Shown here piece by piece: positions 1-12,338 of a stretch of DNA of 64,000 bases. The stretch's first letter is position 1. Every line of letters starts with the position of its first letter. This stretch comes from Trileptium ribeirensis (Eukaryota > Nematoda > Enoplea > Enoplida > Thoracostomopsidae), in the NCBI GenBank assembly GCA_030248225.1, contig JASANE010019528.1:38084-102083 (forward strand), read 5' to 3'. The translations under genes and the position numbers were made by a program. The notes below the pieces were generated by a model. That model was not told the DNA's origin and did not search any database. It was given only the letters and a program-made list of their open reading frames with translations.

Positions 1-2
1 GG

Positions 3-98
3 TTCACGCAAGACGGATACCTGGATGGCCAAATTTTACAAAGTGTGACCCTTGACTCTTTTGACTTGGAAGACGTGATCGGCGGGTTTATCGTTTAA
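3..98 (+). CDS. Possible 3' end of an exon cut by the window edge
   Basis: An open frame runs from base 3 to a TAA at 96-98 and gives 31 residues with ordinary protein composition, including YLDGQILQSV and DLEDVIGGF. The window starts inside it, so no start or splice acceptor can be seen. I do not recognise the family. It could be the last coding part of an upstream gene or a piece of a mobile element; a chance frame of this length is also possible. Confidence 0.2.
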   Translation, partial: FTQDGYLDGQILQSVTLDSFDLEDVIGGFIV

Positions 99-275
99 TG
101 AAAGGGAACAAACAGACTGAATTTGTCATCAAATAAAAACAAATTTGTGAAGGTCCATCCATCCGGTGATGATTTATCATCTCCACAAACGGACAAAAAA
201 TTTTACGATTTTTGCCGTTAGGAAAGTTATAGCAGAATACTTCGTTTCGATCGCTCCATTCCAATCGAATTAAAC
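99..275. repeat. Dispersed repeat, also at about 4,400-4,580
   Basis: The stretch shares a recognisable series of words with 4,400-4,580 in the same orientation: AAAGGGAACA, then an A-rich part, then a CCATCCRTC block and ACGGACAAAAAATTTT. The reading frame visible here on the other strand is therefore part of an interspersed repeat and not a gene. From 276 to 1,472 I see no gene; bases 740-870 hold a diverged fragment of the repeat seen at 7,020-7,700. Confidence 0.45.
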
Positions 276-1472
276 AGTTAAAGTTGATACCATCAATTTT
301 TAAAATTGCTCTGAAATCTAGAAATATGTCAATCCGTTCGTCCACCTTCAATTTTGAAAAAGACCCCTGCCTTGTGTTGATATTGAAATTTACATTGATG
401 GCTCAGCTATGCCTATACTGGAAACGGGGGAAGCCGGGTATACATCACGACGCAGGATAGCGACATCAACCTAACAACAGCCGCAGGTCGCTTCAGCTAG
501 GAAGTTACTATCCTTAAAAATGGGTGGTGAATACTCGAAATGTCACAGCCTCCAGCGAAATTCGAAACTGCAGCGACCCCAGATCCGCAATAAAAGGCTG
601 CATGGCTGGCATATGCAGAGTGGAGTGGTGGGCGCCACTTCGAAATACCCATGTTCATGAAATTTACCCCATGCCGCCTCCGACTCACTCAGTAAATCCA
701 CTTAACTAATGGCTTTAAAATAATGTTTTGTGTGTAGTAAATATTTACTAGTACCTCGTAAATGACGGTGAAACGGAGCGAGCATGGTTTCGTGTTTAAG
801 TTATTTTGTTTAATCATCTGCAACGGACCGTGTTTGATATATACGCCATCCTAAAGGATCTTGAACCCTGGAGCCATAATTTTTAATGTTATAACGCCGT
901 TTATACACTGAAAATAATTGTACGACAGTAAGAGTACAATATGGAAATATGTAGCATTTTTCAGCAAAATTTCTCTCTCTCCGCACTTTAAAATTTGCCC
1001 GAGAATGAATTTTTCTGTGTCCGCAAGGTTCTCCCGCTCACTTCTAGGAAGGGTGTGGACAAGTCAGAGTGGTGATATGCTGGTTATATGAAGAATATTT
1101 TTACTCTAGTAAGATGCCGGTTGACGTCGATGAGGAAGGATATACATCCACACAACCTGCACTGGGTTGCCGTCCACGTGGGCCTACAGGGAATGAAGAA
1201 GTTGGTGTTATCTCTAAGCGAGCGGTCAGTTTACCCCCATGTCGCCCGAGTGGACACAGAACATCGTGCTACGCCGCTGCCGAACTAGGCTGGGGTGATT
1301 CCAATGGTGAACCGTTCGCCAAAATAGTCCCCTAACGGGACATACAAGAGCGAACGAGATCGGAAAACTGCGTCATGTCTCAGCTGAGATGCAAAGGTCA
1401 TCAGCTCTATCATCACGGCACATTTCTATCGCATTGGTAAAACAAAATTTTCGCTATGTAACTACTATAACA

Positions 1473-1852
1473 CTGGGCTCTCCATTCGCTGAAAATTTTG
1501 CTAGGGTGCTTGAACCGGAGGGGCTGGTTTTGATTTTGCCAGGGGGCATTTTGCCAAAAGAAAGACTTTTAAAGATCGTGTCAGAATCACTGCACAACCG
1601 TTTTGATGGATAAAAAAGCGATTTTGAAGCAAATTTTGACAAAATTTCCGAAATTTTTGGCATCAGAACGGAATTTCAGCACAAATTTTGATCAAATTTT
1701 ATGTAGTTTCGACCGATTGAAAACAAAAATATTTACCAAGAGGTGGTGAACCGAGGGAGCCCAAAATTTCGCCACGGGGAGCATGAACAGGGGCACCTGA
1801 TCTGAACCAAGAGAAAACCGAAAAATGCCATCCCCCAATTTTGAGAGCCCAG
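1473..1852. mobile_element. Short TIR element, family with CTGGGCTCTCCA ends
   Basis: The element begins CTGGGCTCTCCA and ends in the near inverse, TTGAGAGCCCAG. Flanks TAACA (left) and AAACA (right) look like a diverged 5-bp target duplication. The inside is non-coding with repeated AAAATTTTG and short G or C runs. The same ends and internal words recur at 4,951-5,329 and 46,876-47,272. It has no transposase, so it is a MITE-type non-autonomous copy. Confidence 0.7.
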
Positions 1853-2355
1853 AAACACCGAAGGATAAAATGTTAAACTTCTGATAATCAGGTGCACAGA
1901 ACCCGTTCAAAAACGATTTAAACACCTGAACACCAACCCCATGCTGGCAATGTTCTGATGGAAGATTTCCATATAGTTCTCGACTTTGTTCGTGACGTTG
2001 GCAAGCTGTAATGCCTTGGTAATCAATATGAACCACTATCTGAACGACGCGGACAAACGATACCGATGAAATCATCGGTTTCAATAACGGTATAGTGGTC
2101 CTTTCGTGCAAACCAGCGATTATGTCGAAACCGTGATGCGTTTGTTATAAGATTAACAGTGGCGACTTTTATTGGAATACATTTTTATCGTTTTAACCGA
2201 GTCTAGAGCTTAGCAAGGTTCAGTATTTCCTCCTGAGCCAGTATCTCCAAATATAATAGAAAATGTATTATTCGAAAACTACTGGGTTCATTCTATGGAG
2301 GAGTTGGTTGCCCTTCACCCTGTGGAAGAAAGGGATTATGATGACACTAATGCGC

Positions 2356-2830
2356 GAGTAAACTTAAGGTGACCCCGCCAACCATCCTATTTTGTATTTT
2401 TGGATAAAATTTGTTATGGAACGCTTTTTGATCAATTGAAATTCGGCGTAATACTGTTCGAGAACACAGCGCTTGCGATTGAAATCTAACCATTTTGTGT
2501 TCGCGAAAATTGAAGTAAGATTACCCAAATTTTTGAGGACCAAAATTTGTCGATTTGATTGTGACGTCACTTTTGCATTAAATTTGTTCGCGAACACTGT
2601 ATAGTCTAGAGTAAAATGATAATGCATTAGGGAACAATTCCTGCAAACGGAAATGGCCGAAATTCTGTTTAAAAACAAGGTCTTATTTCTGGCACTTGAA
2701 TTTGATTTGGCCAATTTTCGGTTAGCGAAAAACCGCATGAAATTAAGCCTGTTGTCCGTAACAAGGGATTGTGCTTCGATATCGGTAATTACAGAATAGG
2801 ATGGTTGGCGGGGTCGCCTTAAGTTTACTC
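2356..2830. mobile_element. Short TIR element with 40-bp inverted ends
   Basis: Both ends start GAGTAAACTTAAGG and stay inverted copies of each other for about 40 bp, through CCCCGCCAACCATCCTATT, with two mismatches. The 475-bp body is non-coding; the frame across it on the - strand is not a recognised protein. No clear target duplication is visible. The long, nearly intact TIRs suggest a fairly recent MITE-type insertion. The flanks 1,853-2,355 and 2,831-3,641 show no supported gene. Confidence 0.75.
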
Positions 2831-3641
2831 ACTTATAAACGACTAATAATAAAGTTTAGTATAGGATTATTATAATTATTCATACTCGTATACACATTCG
2901 TTTATAAGCATGGTGTTGCCTTTGGTTCAATACCAAGGCTATCTTTTGAGGCGGGGCACGGTACACGGTTGTGTAACGGTGTACTGACGAATTATTCTCA
3001 AAGTTATTGGGAGATGTCTAGTAACACAGGTAAACACGAGGTAATTGTTTCATCCGAAAATTTTCTTTATACAGTCTTAATACAATTATAATAAAATACA
3101 ATAATTTATGGTTATACAAGACATAATGATGTATGTACAGTACCTGCCAAAAATGGCTGTCGCTCGCTCGCGACTCGCTCGAAATAAATTTGTTTAAACA
3201 TAAAATTTATTATAATATATTTAATTAGTTTCGAAATCTCGAGCGAGCCACTTTCTCGAAATGCGACGGTAATTTTTGGCGCGAAGTGTACAAGAAATGA
3301 GCTAAATTTTAGCAATACTGATTGGGAATACAAAATTATTTTAAAACCAGTTTTAGAAAGTTATAATATACCCTCGTTAACAGTAAAGCTAGAGCAGAAG
3401 GGGGTGGGGGTAAACTCTGTCGTTTATATCTGCTAGAGGTTCCTATGGTAATTTAGTTGTTGCTAGGTATTTAGGTTTGTCATTGGTCAAAACATCTGAA
3501 TACTTTTGTGGAGAGAGGCAAATCAGTTTACAGCCATTGATCTTTTCTGGAAAGCTGTTCCAATGAAACAATTCCGCGATATAAGAGCGATTGACAAGTA
3601 CATTTGTGACGTACTTACACAGTAACGTTGTTTTTTTGCAG

Positions 3642-3719
3642 ATTCGAAACGCTTACCGAGAAATCAACATACAACGTGCCATTTCGTAAAGGAAAACGAT
3701 GTGTAGTGGTTGTTGATGG
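3642..3719 (+). CDS. HMCES: HMCES-type SRAP protein, internal exon
   Basis: A 78-bp exon bounded by a strong acceptor (TTTTTTTGCAG) and a donor (GTATGT). Only one frame is open: one base, 25 codons, two bases. It reads FETLTEKSTYNVPF followed by RKGKRCVVVVDG, matching the SRAP segment of HMCES just before the catalytic FYEW motif. HMCES forms a protein crosslink with abasic sites in single-stranded DNA and shields them during replication. Its two trailing bases complete a Gly codon with the first base of the exon at 5,680, so the splice phase agrees. The exon or exons coding the N-terminal Met-Cys and the WGL and Asn-Ala-Arg segments were not found upstream. Confidence 0.82.
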
Positions 3720-4399
3720 GTATGTTTTGTTTATTACGATGTTTTGATAATAGATTTGACTAATAAATGCTTGTATATATGAATATATTATTATAAGTCG
3801 CTCAAATTTTGCTACATGTCAGTTGCTTTATCTCAGAAAATGAATATCTTGTTAGTGTTTAAATGATTATTGCCGTAGTCTAAAGTTATCGTAAAATCTA
3901 GTTTAGACATACGAGAATATGTAAAAAAATTATTTCTATCATGCTCGCTGCGAGTTTTTTGAATTTACAGTAGCATCAGGCGGTGTAAGTTATACGGGAA
4001 CTATATGTGCATGCTGCCTTAAAATTTGTACTGTCTCAATTCTGATCAGTGAGCAACTAACCATGGCTTAAATTGTTAACAGTAATGGATTTTTAATTAA
4101 AGTCATTTATATACATTGGTTAATTTCATATGAGACTCTACCGATTAATTTATAATTGACGTTTAAATTACATTTAAAATATTTGTAATATTTTTAAATT
4201 TTAGCTTCGAATTGGACTTTTGGGAATTATACTTTCAATTTTAAGGGTGCTGGGGGATCCTAATATTTTGCGGAAAGCATACTTGTTGTTAACATGTGAG
4301 AGCGAAATGCATGATATCATTCACTCCTCGTTTTGCAGAGCCCATTAATATAACTGATATAAAGATATATGATTTTGCCATTTTGGCCCCGAAGATGGG

Positions 4400-4580
4400 G
4401 TAGGAGCTGTTTGCTTTCAAACAAAGGGAACATCCTCGTCACGTTTGCTATCGAATAAAAAAATTAACGAAATCCATCCGTCTGAAGATGGGTTATGAAC
4501 GACAGTAACAGACAAAAAATTTTCAATATTTTCTCCCTAGCGCATTCAGTGGAAACTCCGCTCGCTTCTTTCGCTCCGTT
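4400..4580. repeat. Second copy of the dispersed repeat of 99-275
   Basis: It shares the word order AAAGGGAACA, A-rich spacer, CCATCCGTC and ACAGACAAAAAATTTT with bases 99-275. No protein is supported. The rest of the HMCES intron from 3,720 to 4,950 shows only AT-rich sequence. Confidence 0.4.
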
Positions 4581-4950
4581 TCAGTTATTCCAATATTGCA
4601 AATATTGTTCATAAAAATATATTTCACATATTTAATTAAATTAAAACTTTGGGATCACGCACATTAAAAATATTTCAGTGATAACGAGAGCGTAGTGTAA
4701 CGTAGCGGAGATTGTGTGTTGCAATGGTGAAAGCGTTTGAATTCCGCCTGTGTGTGTGATCATCCATACCTCGGGAACGACTTAACCGATATTCATGATC
4801 TTAGGTTCATTCGAACGGGCGTAGTATATGCCGAGGGTTTTTTGGTTCCGGATTCAGAGGTCAAAATTACGGGTTTTTATATCATTTTAGTACCCTTCAC
4901 GGAAGCAAGATTATTTTTAACTTAACTTTCGAATTTTTTCTCTGGTTGGT

Positions 4951-5329
4951 CTAGGCTCTCCAAATTGAGGTATTTTTCGGTGCCCCCTGGTTCAGAACAG
5001 GTGCCCCCCGGTTCATGCCCTTGGCAAAATTCAGGCCCTCCCTCGGTTCATCGTCTTTTGGACATTTTTTTTTGTTTCCGAACGGTCCAAAGTACAAAAA
5101 TTTATTAAAATTTGTAATAAAATTCCTTTCTGAAGTCAAAAATTTCTCAAATTTTATCAAAATTTGCTTCAAAATCGCTTTTTCTCTCCATCAAAAGCGT
5201 TCTTGCAAAATTCCTGACACGGTTTTTAACCGATTTTCTCTTAGCAAAATTCCCCCTGGCAAAATCGGGCGACCCCCGGTTCGGAACCATGGGGCCCCCG
5301 GCAAAATTTTCAGCGAATGGAGAGTCCAG
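4951..5329. mobile_element. Short TIR element, CTGGGCTCTCCA family, with target duplication
   Basis: It begins CTAGGCTCTCCA and ends TGGAGAGTCCAG. A perfect 6-bp direct repeat GTTGGT flanks it (4,945-4,950 and 5,330-5,335), marking the insertion site. Internally it is rich in GGTTC and GGCAAAATT words with C runs, as in the copies at 1,473 and 46,876. It has no coding capacity and lies in the HMCES intron. Confidence 0.78.
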
Positions 5330-5679
5330 GTTGGTTTTATTTCATAGTATCGTGATAAATGCTAATGCCCCTTTTTTGTTTTTTCCTTTAAAGTTCTAGT
5401 TCTGGGGTTCTGAAGTTTCAGGTATCAAAATTCGAAAATTTTTTCTGACGTCCTGGACGGCTGAAAATTTTCACTTGTGGGTTTCCGGGCATAAGAAACT
5501 TAAAGCCCGTGTTAGTGATATCCACTAGTATTAGTGATAACTTGTGCGGTATTGTGTGATATCCACACATAGCATATCAACATATGCGGTTGAAAGCTAT
5601 TTGGCTGTGCATGCAAAAGGTGTAAGTGTAGCTATGCTTCACTACGCTCTGCAATCTCGATGGAATTACTATTATTTAG

Positions 5680-6175
5680 GTTTTTCGAGTGGCAAACTAG
5701 AAGGTCTGGAGCCTCTCCGAAAAAGAACAAGCTCGAGCCAAAACAGCCGTACTTCTTTTATTTCCCACAGCCACACAATTTTGACTGGATACATCTCGAA
5801 AATGACGAGCAGGAAGAAGATGTCTGGAATAGCGGTAGTTCTGGAGAGCCCACTTTGAAGAAGATTAAGAGAGATCCGGAATGCCATGATAAATCTTCCG
5901 GACGGAGCGATCTTAGACTTTCTAAAAGTTCTGATAAAAATAGCAGTGGCCACAAATTGAAAGGTGTTTCAGAACTATATTGTGAGCCCAGTGTTCCCGA
6001 GTTTGCCCAACGACAGAATGAAAACTCTGGCAGCCCGGTTGCTTCATCTTCAAATGCAAACAATTTGATCGAATTGAAAAATGAACCTGGCTTCGAAGAA
6101 GAGGTTGGCGTTAGGTCCTGGTCTGGCAGGCGCCTGCTTACTATGGCTGGATTGTACGATATCAATAAGAATGTG
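5680..6175 (+). CDS. HMCES: HMCES-type SRAP protein, large internal exon with catalytic Glu
   Basis: The exon follows acceptor ATTATTTAG and ends at donor GTAAGAG. It starts with one base that completes Gly from the previous exon and ends in phase 0. Its first residues are FFEWQTRR; the Glu aligns with human HMCES Glu127 and E. coli YedK FEW, a catalytic residue of the SRAP fold. It continues with KQPYFFYFPQ and, near the end, RRLLTMAGLYD, both SRAP core strands. Between them lies an insert of about 115 residues rich in Ser, Glu and Lys (ENDEQEEDVW, LKKIKRDPE), much longer than the roughly 25 residues in human HMCES and probably a disordered surface loop. It has no stop codon or frameshift. 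Confidence 0.87.
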
Positions 6176-7019
6176 GTAAGAGTTGTTAGTTTAAGCTTAG
6201 GAAGTTTCATGCGCATTGGTCATGTTTGTGTGAATGCAGCTAAGTTAATACTACTTTTGCGAAAGGCGAACACCGAAATTTTATACCTTGGCAGCTGTCG
6301 CCGAATGATACCAGAAGAGTAGTAATAGCTGTTAGGCTAGCTTCGTAAACTCAAGCCATACTTGGGATACCTACCCTGCAGATGGTTCATCTGTCCATCA
6401 TTAACTGGTCTGTGAAATAGGTGCTAAGAACTGGGTGTGCTGATTACGAAAAACCCATTAAAAGCCTATTTGCTTCGAGGGTATAAAATCCTAGCTTTTT
6501 TAACAAGCACAAGCTCAAAGTTACGGTCAGAAATACAAGCAAACTTTTCGTGAATCGTTTACGAACAGTTCGCGATATATTAACGTTGTTCAATTGCAAT
6601 TTGCAAATTTTTCGCCACGACTCGCAAAAAAATTTACAATTATTTCTCACGTAACTGTACCATTTGATTTTGCATTATTTTCATAAGTAACGTTACAATA
6701 GTAAAATATAATAAAAACTATATTATTAACAAAAATATTATTCTTAACATATTTATTTATATTATAATTGTTTTGATTGCATCCATCTACAACGCTTTTT
6801 CATTATATTAATCCCCTAACTTTTCAATCTATTTGCAGTGTTTGTCGATAATGTGTAATTGTTTACACATATATAACTGGAATAATTCGCTTTTAGGCAA
6901 AAATGATTTATCAGCAACTTCTATGAATAACCAAGACTACATAAAATTCTGACCAAAAACCCACTTGTTTAGTCCACTCTTATAATTTTAAATTTCCGTT
7001 TTACTTCTCAATCCTCTTA
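6176..7019. other. HMCES intron, no feature recognised
   Basis: AT-rich intronic sequence. I see no exon, RNA gene or paired TIR in it. Confidence 0.4.
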
Positions 7020-7700
7020 TTACATCCTAAGGTGCTGCTCGTCATAAAATTGCAACCTATGTATATCGGATACTAGTACTGGTAGCTCGCAAGCGAGGGT
7101 GAAACAGAGCGGGCGTGGTTGCGTTTTTAAGTTATCATTTTGTTTATTCACGTGTAACAGGCGGTTTGATGAATGAACCATCCAAAAAGCTCTTGATCCC
7201 TGAACCCGCTGCAAGCTTTAAAACCTCGTCGACCCTAAACCCATCGAAAACAACTCACAGCGCATCAAGTATTTATTTTGGTCTCTAGGTAGCCAAAGCA
7301 TTGTATTCAATCCACCGAAAAACCCATATAGACAATTATTACTGGTGATCTGTGTACGCCATACGTAATCAAGCAATTGAAGACAGCCTATACTCAGGAA
7401 ATCTAGTTCATTGACAATAAACGCATTGAAACACATGAAAAAGAATGAAATATCCAAGCTGGACCATAGATAAGCAAATTGTTGTATCCAGCATACCAAA
7501 ACACCTCTATATGGACTCTTTTTGATGCCGTATACCAAACTACTGAAGTCCAACTATTTTCTGGAAATCGGGATCATAACCAAACTAATGAAAATCGACT
7601 ACATTTCGAAAATAGGGTTCGTCGGCCATAAAACGCTCGAAAACCCTTCAAAAAATATAATATAATCACGTTGACTCAAGATAGCCAAACTATCCTATCC
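7020..7700 (-). repeat. Dispersed repeat R1, - orientation copy
   Basis: The stretch is a diverged inverted copy of 13,935-14,475. Both conceptual translations share NNCLY or KNCLY, NTMxWL and FSxxLGST in the same order, and both end near the word CTCGCTTGCGAG with GTTTCA beside it. Shorter relics lie at 740-870, 28,210-28,260 and 61,000-61,050. No known protein domain is visible, so I read it as an old interspersed element and not a gene. Confidence 0.6.
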
Positions 7701-7765
7701 ATTGTGCTTGATAAATTAATATGCACTCATATATTGTCGAAGTATTGCCAAGTAAATTGGTCGTA

Positions 7766-9186
<1,421 letters not shown>

Positions 9187-9207
9187 AGAGCTGTCTTATA
9201 ACTTATC

Positions 9208-9307
9208 CCACTTTTCACCAACGTTCCGATTGATGAAACACTGCAATATATACGCCAGGCAGTTGATAACAAAGAAATTAATTGCGTTCTACCTACGAAT
9301 GAGCTTA
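9208..9307 (+). mobile_element. Inverted 100-bp fragment of the Penelope-like element
   Basis: This is the reverse complement of 8,945-9,044, apparently base for base. Both copies start at the same nucleotide (CCACTTTTCACC) next to the H4 fragment. It codes [13 protein letters not shown] and following residues to TNEL, then similarity stops. Confidence 0.9.
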
Positions 9308-9519
9308 CAATAAAAACAATATAAACTTAAGGTATTTTGTGTTTCTCGAATACAAATTTCTATACATTGCGTGGATTGCCAGGATGGTTGAACGGGTAGC
9401 ATTTTGTGACATACATGATGATATAATAAACGACTACTTAACTATGAAAAAATATCGTAGTTTATATATCCAGTTTGGTATAGTTCATATAAACGCAACG
9501 CTATGCTAGTAGTTGAAAC

Positions 9520-10200
9520 GACGAAGCAAAGAATTCTTACTAGCCGAAATAGTATCGAAATTTGACAATGTCCGTTATTAAGTTGTTCGAGTGACACGCA
9601 TAACTCAACTTTGGCTGAGCGGATTGATTTGAGTGATAGCTGATTTGAAACCTTGAAATGTATATTTATTCCATTTTGATAGGCGTGAAGTCATATTCCA
9701 ACATTCCCCACCGAAAAGCGACCGAAGAGGGTCGGGTTGGGTTGCGAAATGACCCGAAAAATCACAGATATTGTATAATGAGAGCCGATCTAGTTATGTG
9801 AGTCAAAATTAGATTCATTTTGTAGAGCAGAGATGCACCTCTATAAGATAGTATATAACGCTTTCCTAAGCAACTGTCGCAGCACGTAGGATTTGGGGCC
9901 AGGTGGGTTTTTATATGGGCCATGGGACCCCAAAACACGAAAACTGCAGTATCTGTGCAACCGCCGGAGGAATATTGCTCTCAGTGTACCATTTTGTAGA
10001 GCAATTTAGCCTACCGTATCTCGTACACCTATGAATGTAACATGTTTTTGCACATCGTGAGTCCCTAAATGAGTAAAAAACGGATATATCACCGTAGTTA
10101 TTCAAACAGGAGAGCTGATATTCCGCTGATTGTTTAAGTTGATGGTCAACCTACAGCTGTGTACCTCTCGCTAAATTACGTATTCACCACTAAGAATTCA
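9520..10200 (+). repeat. Dispersed repeat R3
   Basis: The stretch is a diverged copy of 45,740-46,640 and, inverted, of 40,590-41,400. Shared words in order include CGCATAACTCAA, TTGGCTGAGC or TTGGCTGGGC, GACCCGAAAA, TTTTGTAGAGCAATT and AGAATTCACCAT. It is non-coding and lies just upstream of the HMCES exon at 10,276. Confidence 0.6.
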
Positions 10201-10275
10201 CCATTGACGATGAGACAAGCTGCTATGTAGTTATTATAATTTTTGTGTTGTAACTGTAGTTTATCTTTATTTCAG

Positions 10276-10359
10276 AACGCTCCTGATTCGCTTTACTCTT
10301 TTACCGTAATCACAGTGCCTGCATCTAAAGCTGTATTATGGTGCCATGATCGAATGCCT
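10276..10359 (+). CDS. HMCES: HMCES-type SRAP protein, exon with catalytic His
   Basis: An 84-bp exon, phase 0 at both ends, between acceptor TTTATTTCAG and donor GTAGGT. It codes NAPDSLYSFTVITV, then PASKAVLWCHDRMP. This matches the SRAP strand and loop YSYTIITV...HHRMP in human HMCES and IHDRRP in YedK; the His is the conserved catalytic one (human His210). It joins exactly to the upstream exon ending MAGLYDINKNV and to the exon at 15,306 starting AILDG. A nearly identical copy of the exon and its downstream intron lies at 12,038-12,338, but that one carries a frameshift. Confidence 0.88.
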
Positions 10360-10578
10360 GTAGGTGATTGAAAAGCAGTCGTTTAGGCGATATTAAAGGC
10401 TATTATCCAGTAATTATAAAAAGTTTCCAAGCACTCCTGATGCTGGCTATACCTGCCCAGTATGCAATTATCGGTTCTGTTATTTGGGATTTAGTTATAT
10501 GAACCATTTTCGAACGGCTGTCGACGCAAATATCTATTTGAGGGGTTGACAATGTAAAATGGTTTGCGACATTTTGGT
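10279..10578 (+). repeat. Direct repeat A, first copy (contains HMCES exon)
   Basis: About 300 bp, nearly identical to 12,038-12,338. Similarity ends abruptly after ATTTTGGT, where a G-rich tract starts. Confidence 0.9.
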
Positions 10579-10732
10579 GTGGGTTTTTATTTTTGAAGGT
10601 GGAGGAGAAGGAGGGGAGGGGAGTAAATGAGGAAAAGGAGAGGGGGGGGAGGGGGGGGGTTTTTGGGGGGGGGGGTGGGTTGGTTTGTTGGATTGAGGGG
10701 AAGGGGAAGGGGGGGAAGGGGAAGGGGAAGGA
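10579..10732 (+). other. G-rich low-complexity tract 1
   Basis: About 150 bp built almost only of G with some A and T (GGAGGGG, GGGGAAGGGG), very few C. It begins exactly where direct repeat A ends and stops where inverted repeat B starts. Proline-rich frames on its - strand are by-products of the composition. Confidence 0.85.
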
Positions 10733-11394
10733 GACAGCGTGCTGGTAAATAAAAGGAAAATTCTAAAATAAAAAAGAATAAAGCGAAATTTAAAGTGTTT
10801 TTCTGGCAACAGGTCATAAAATTCGGTTACAACGGCCAATAAAAAATCTTGATGATATTCTGTGAGGTGGTTGTCGATGTGAAGCATCGTCAGCGAAAGA
10901 TGAAAGGTTTGAAAGAGAATCATAATATAAACAACCTTAAAACTTTCTTTCATTTGACGAATATTCAGCCGGGCTGTTCGTCTCAATACAGGGCACATCG
11001 CCGTTAGTTTTGTATAGAAAGGAATCCGTATATCAATATGAGTTATGATATCGCGCAAAAAGAAAATTTTTACGTTTTCACCCTACTCTCGTGAAACTCC
11101 TTTGCAAGCTGCGTTCAAAAAATAAATTTTGTTTGTAATTGACAAATAATAACTTTGGAAGCTTGAAATATGCCAGGTATTCTCGTTCCCCCGCGGGTAG
11201 AGACACTCACTCAAGCCAAGGTAAAATTTTGGAACTGTGGGAGGCATTCACATAATATGTGGCCATGCAAGCTCGCTATCGTAAGAGGCTAAAATCTGTT
11301 ATATTTGAAAGCAGCATATTTTTGTAATGGGTAAAATACTATCAGGTATAACATTCAACAGTTTTTACACCGAACAATTTGATATTTCAATTCC
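10733..11394 (-). repeat. Inverted repeat B, left copy
   Basis: The reverse complement, with substitutions and small indels, of 13,133-13,920. Matching words include CAGCGTGCTGGTAA at one end, CCCCCGCGGGTAGA in the middle, and CACCGAACAATTTGATATTTC at the other. Ends coincide with G-rich tract 1 and GC-rich tract 2. Confidence 0.88.
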
Positions 11395-12037
11395 GCCCGG
11401 CCCCCCCCCATCGGGCTCCCCCGGGGGGGGCGGGGGTGTGTTTCTGGGCTCGCGGTTTCCGGCGCCGTGGCGGCGGGGGGGGGGCGTTCTGGTTGCGGTG
11501 GTGCGTGTCCGGGTTGGTCTCGGGTGGGGGGTCCGCGCTCGCCGGGCGCCCGGGGTGCTGGTTTTCCTTTTAGGCCGGGCGGCCCATTGGGTGTTGTGGG
11601 CGGGCCCGGCGGGCGCCTTTTGTGGGGCCCGGCCCCCCCGGCCCACCTTTGTGGCGGGTGGGGTTTGGGTGCCTCTGCCTCGTGCCCTCGGTTTTCGGCG
11701 CCCCCGCCTGCGGGGGGGCCCGCCAGTTGGTCAACCCCCCGCTTCGGCAGTGGGGGGGAATGGTGTTTTTTCGGGTCTTTTCTTGGTGTGATTTCTTGGC
11801 GCTCTGCGGTTTGGTGGTGTTTTTCCGGCGTTCTCCCCGCCCCGGGGCCAACTTTTTTTTTTTTTTGGCCCGGGCGCGTTTTTTTCCGCGGGTGTTACCC
11901 CGGGGGCGTGGGTGTTTGCGCCTGCCCAGGCCATTTTACGTTCGCTGCGTTTGGCCCCGGTTGCGGTGCGGTCTTTGCTGCGTGCCCCTGTTCCTTGGTG
12001 GCTGTTGCTTTTTTTTTGTGTTTTCTGCTTTCTTTCG
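11395..12037 (+). other. A-depleted GC-rich tract 2
   Basis: About 640 bp of G, C and T with extremely few A, including long G and C runs, in strong contrast with the AT-rich surroundings. Long open frames cross it on both strands with Gly-, Arg- and Pro-rich translations, as expected from composition alone. It starts where inverted repeat B ends and stops where the second copy of direct repeat A begins. Confidence 0.85.
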
Positions 12038-12118
12038 CGCTCCTTATTCGCTTTACTCTTTTGCCTTAATCACAGTGCCTGCATCTAAAGCTGTATTATC
12101 GTGCCATGATGGATGCCT
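12038..12118 (+). pseudogene. HMCES: Duplicated HMCES exon, frameshifted
   Basis: A copy of the exon at 10,276-10,359. The acceptor side is replaced by GC-rich tract 2, so no TTTCAG acceptor remains. One base is missing near the end: the first copy has GATCGAATGCCT, this one GATGGATGCCT, which destroys the Arg-Met-Pro reading. It could not replace the first copy in a transcript. It could be a decayed duplicate, or a second noisy reading of the same locus. Confidence 0.75.
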
Positions 12119-12338
12119 GTTAGGTGATTGAAAAGCAGTCGTTTAGGCGATATTAAAGGCTATTATCCAGTAATTATAAAAAGTTTCCAAGCACTCCTGA
12201 TGCTGGCTATACCTGCCCAGTATGCAATTATCGGTTCTGTTATTTGGGATTTAGTTATATGAACCATTTTCGAACGGCTGTCGACGCAAATATCTATTTG
12301 AGGGGTTGACAATGTAAAATGGTTTGCGACATTTTGGT
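12038..12338 (+). repeat. Direct repeat A, second copy
   Basis: Nearly identical to 10,279-10,578. It then continues into sequence not present after the first copy (12,339 on). Confidence 0.9.

Noticed and set aside
2280..2360. Possible N-terminal HMCES exon ending in Thr-Asn-Ala-Arg before GTAAAC
   Set aside because: The preceding residues lack the WGL...W segment, the phase does not fit the next exon, and the GTAAAC belongs to the TIR of a MITE.
3642..3719. Start of a von Willebrand A domain, as in Ro60 (KGKRCVVVVDG)
   Set aside because: The next exon continues FFEWQ and YFFYFPQ and the phases fit, which is SRAP and not vWA.
5758..6216. 152-residue frame on the - strand
   Set aside because: Antisense shadow of the large HMCES exon.
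11327..12131. Overlapping 93-200 residue frames on both strands
   Set aside because: Stop codons are rare because the tract almost lacks A; amino acids reflect composition. The end of one frame reads into the duplicated HMCES exon by chance.
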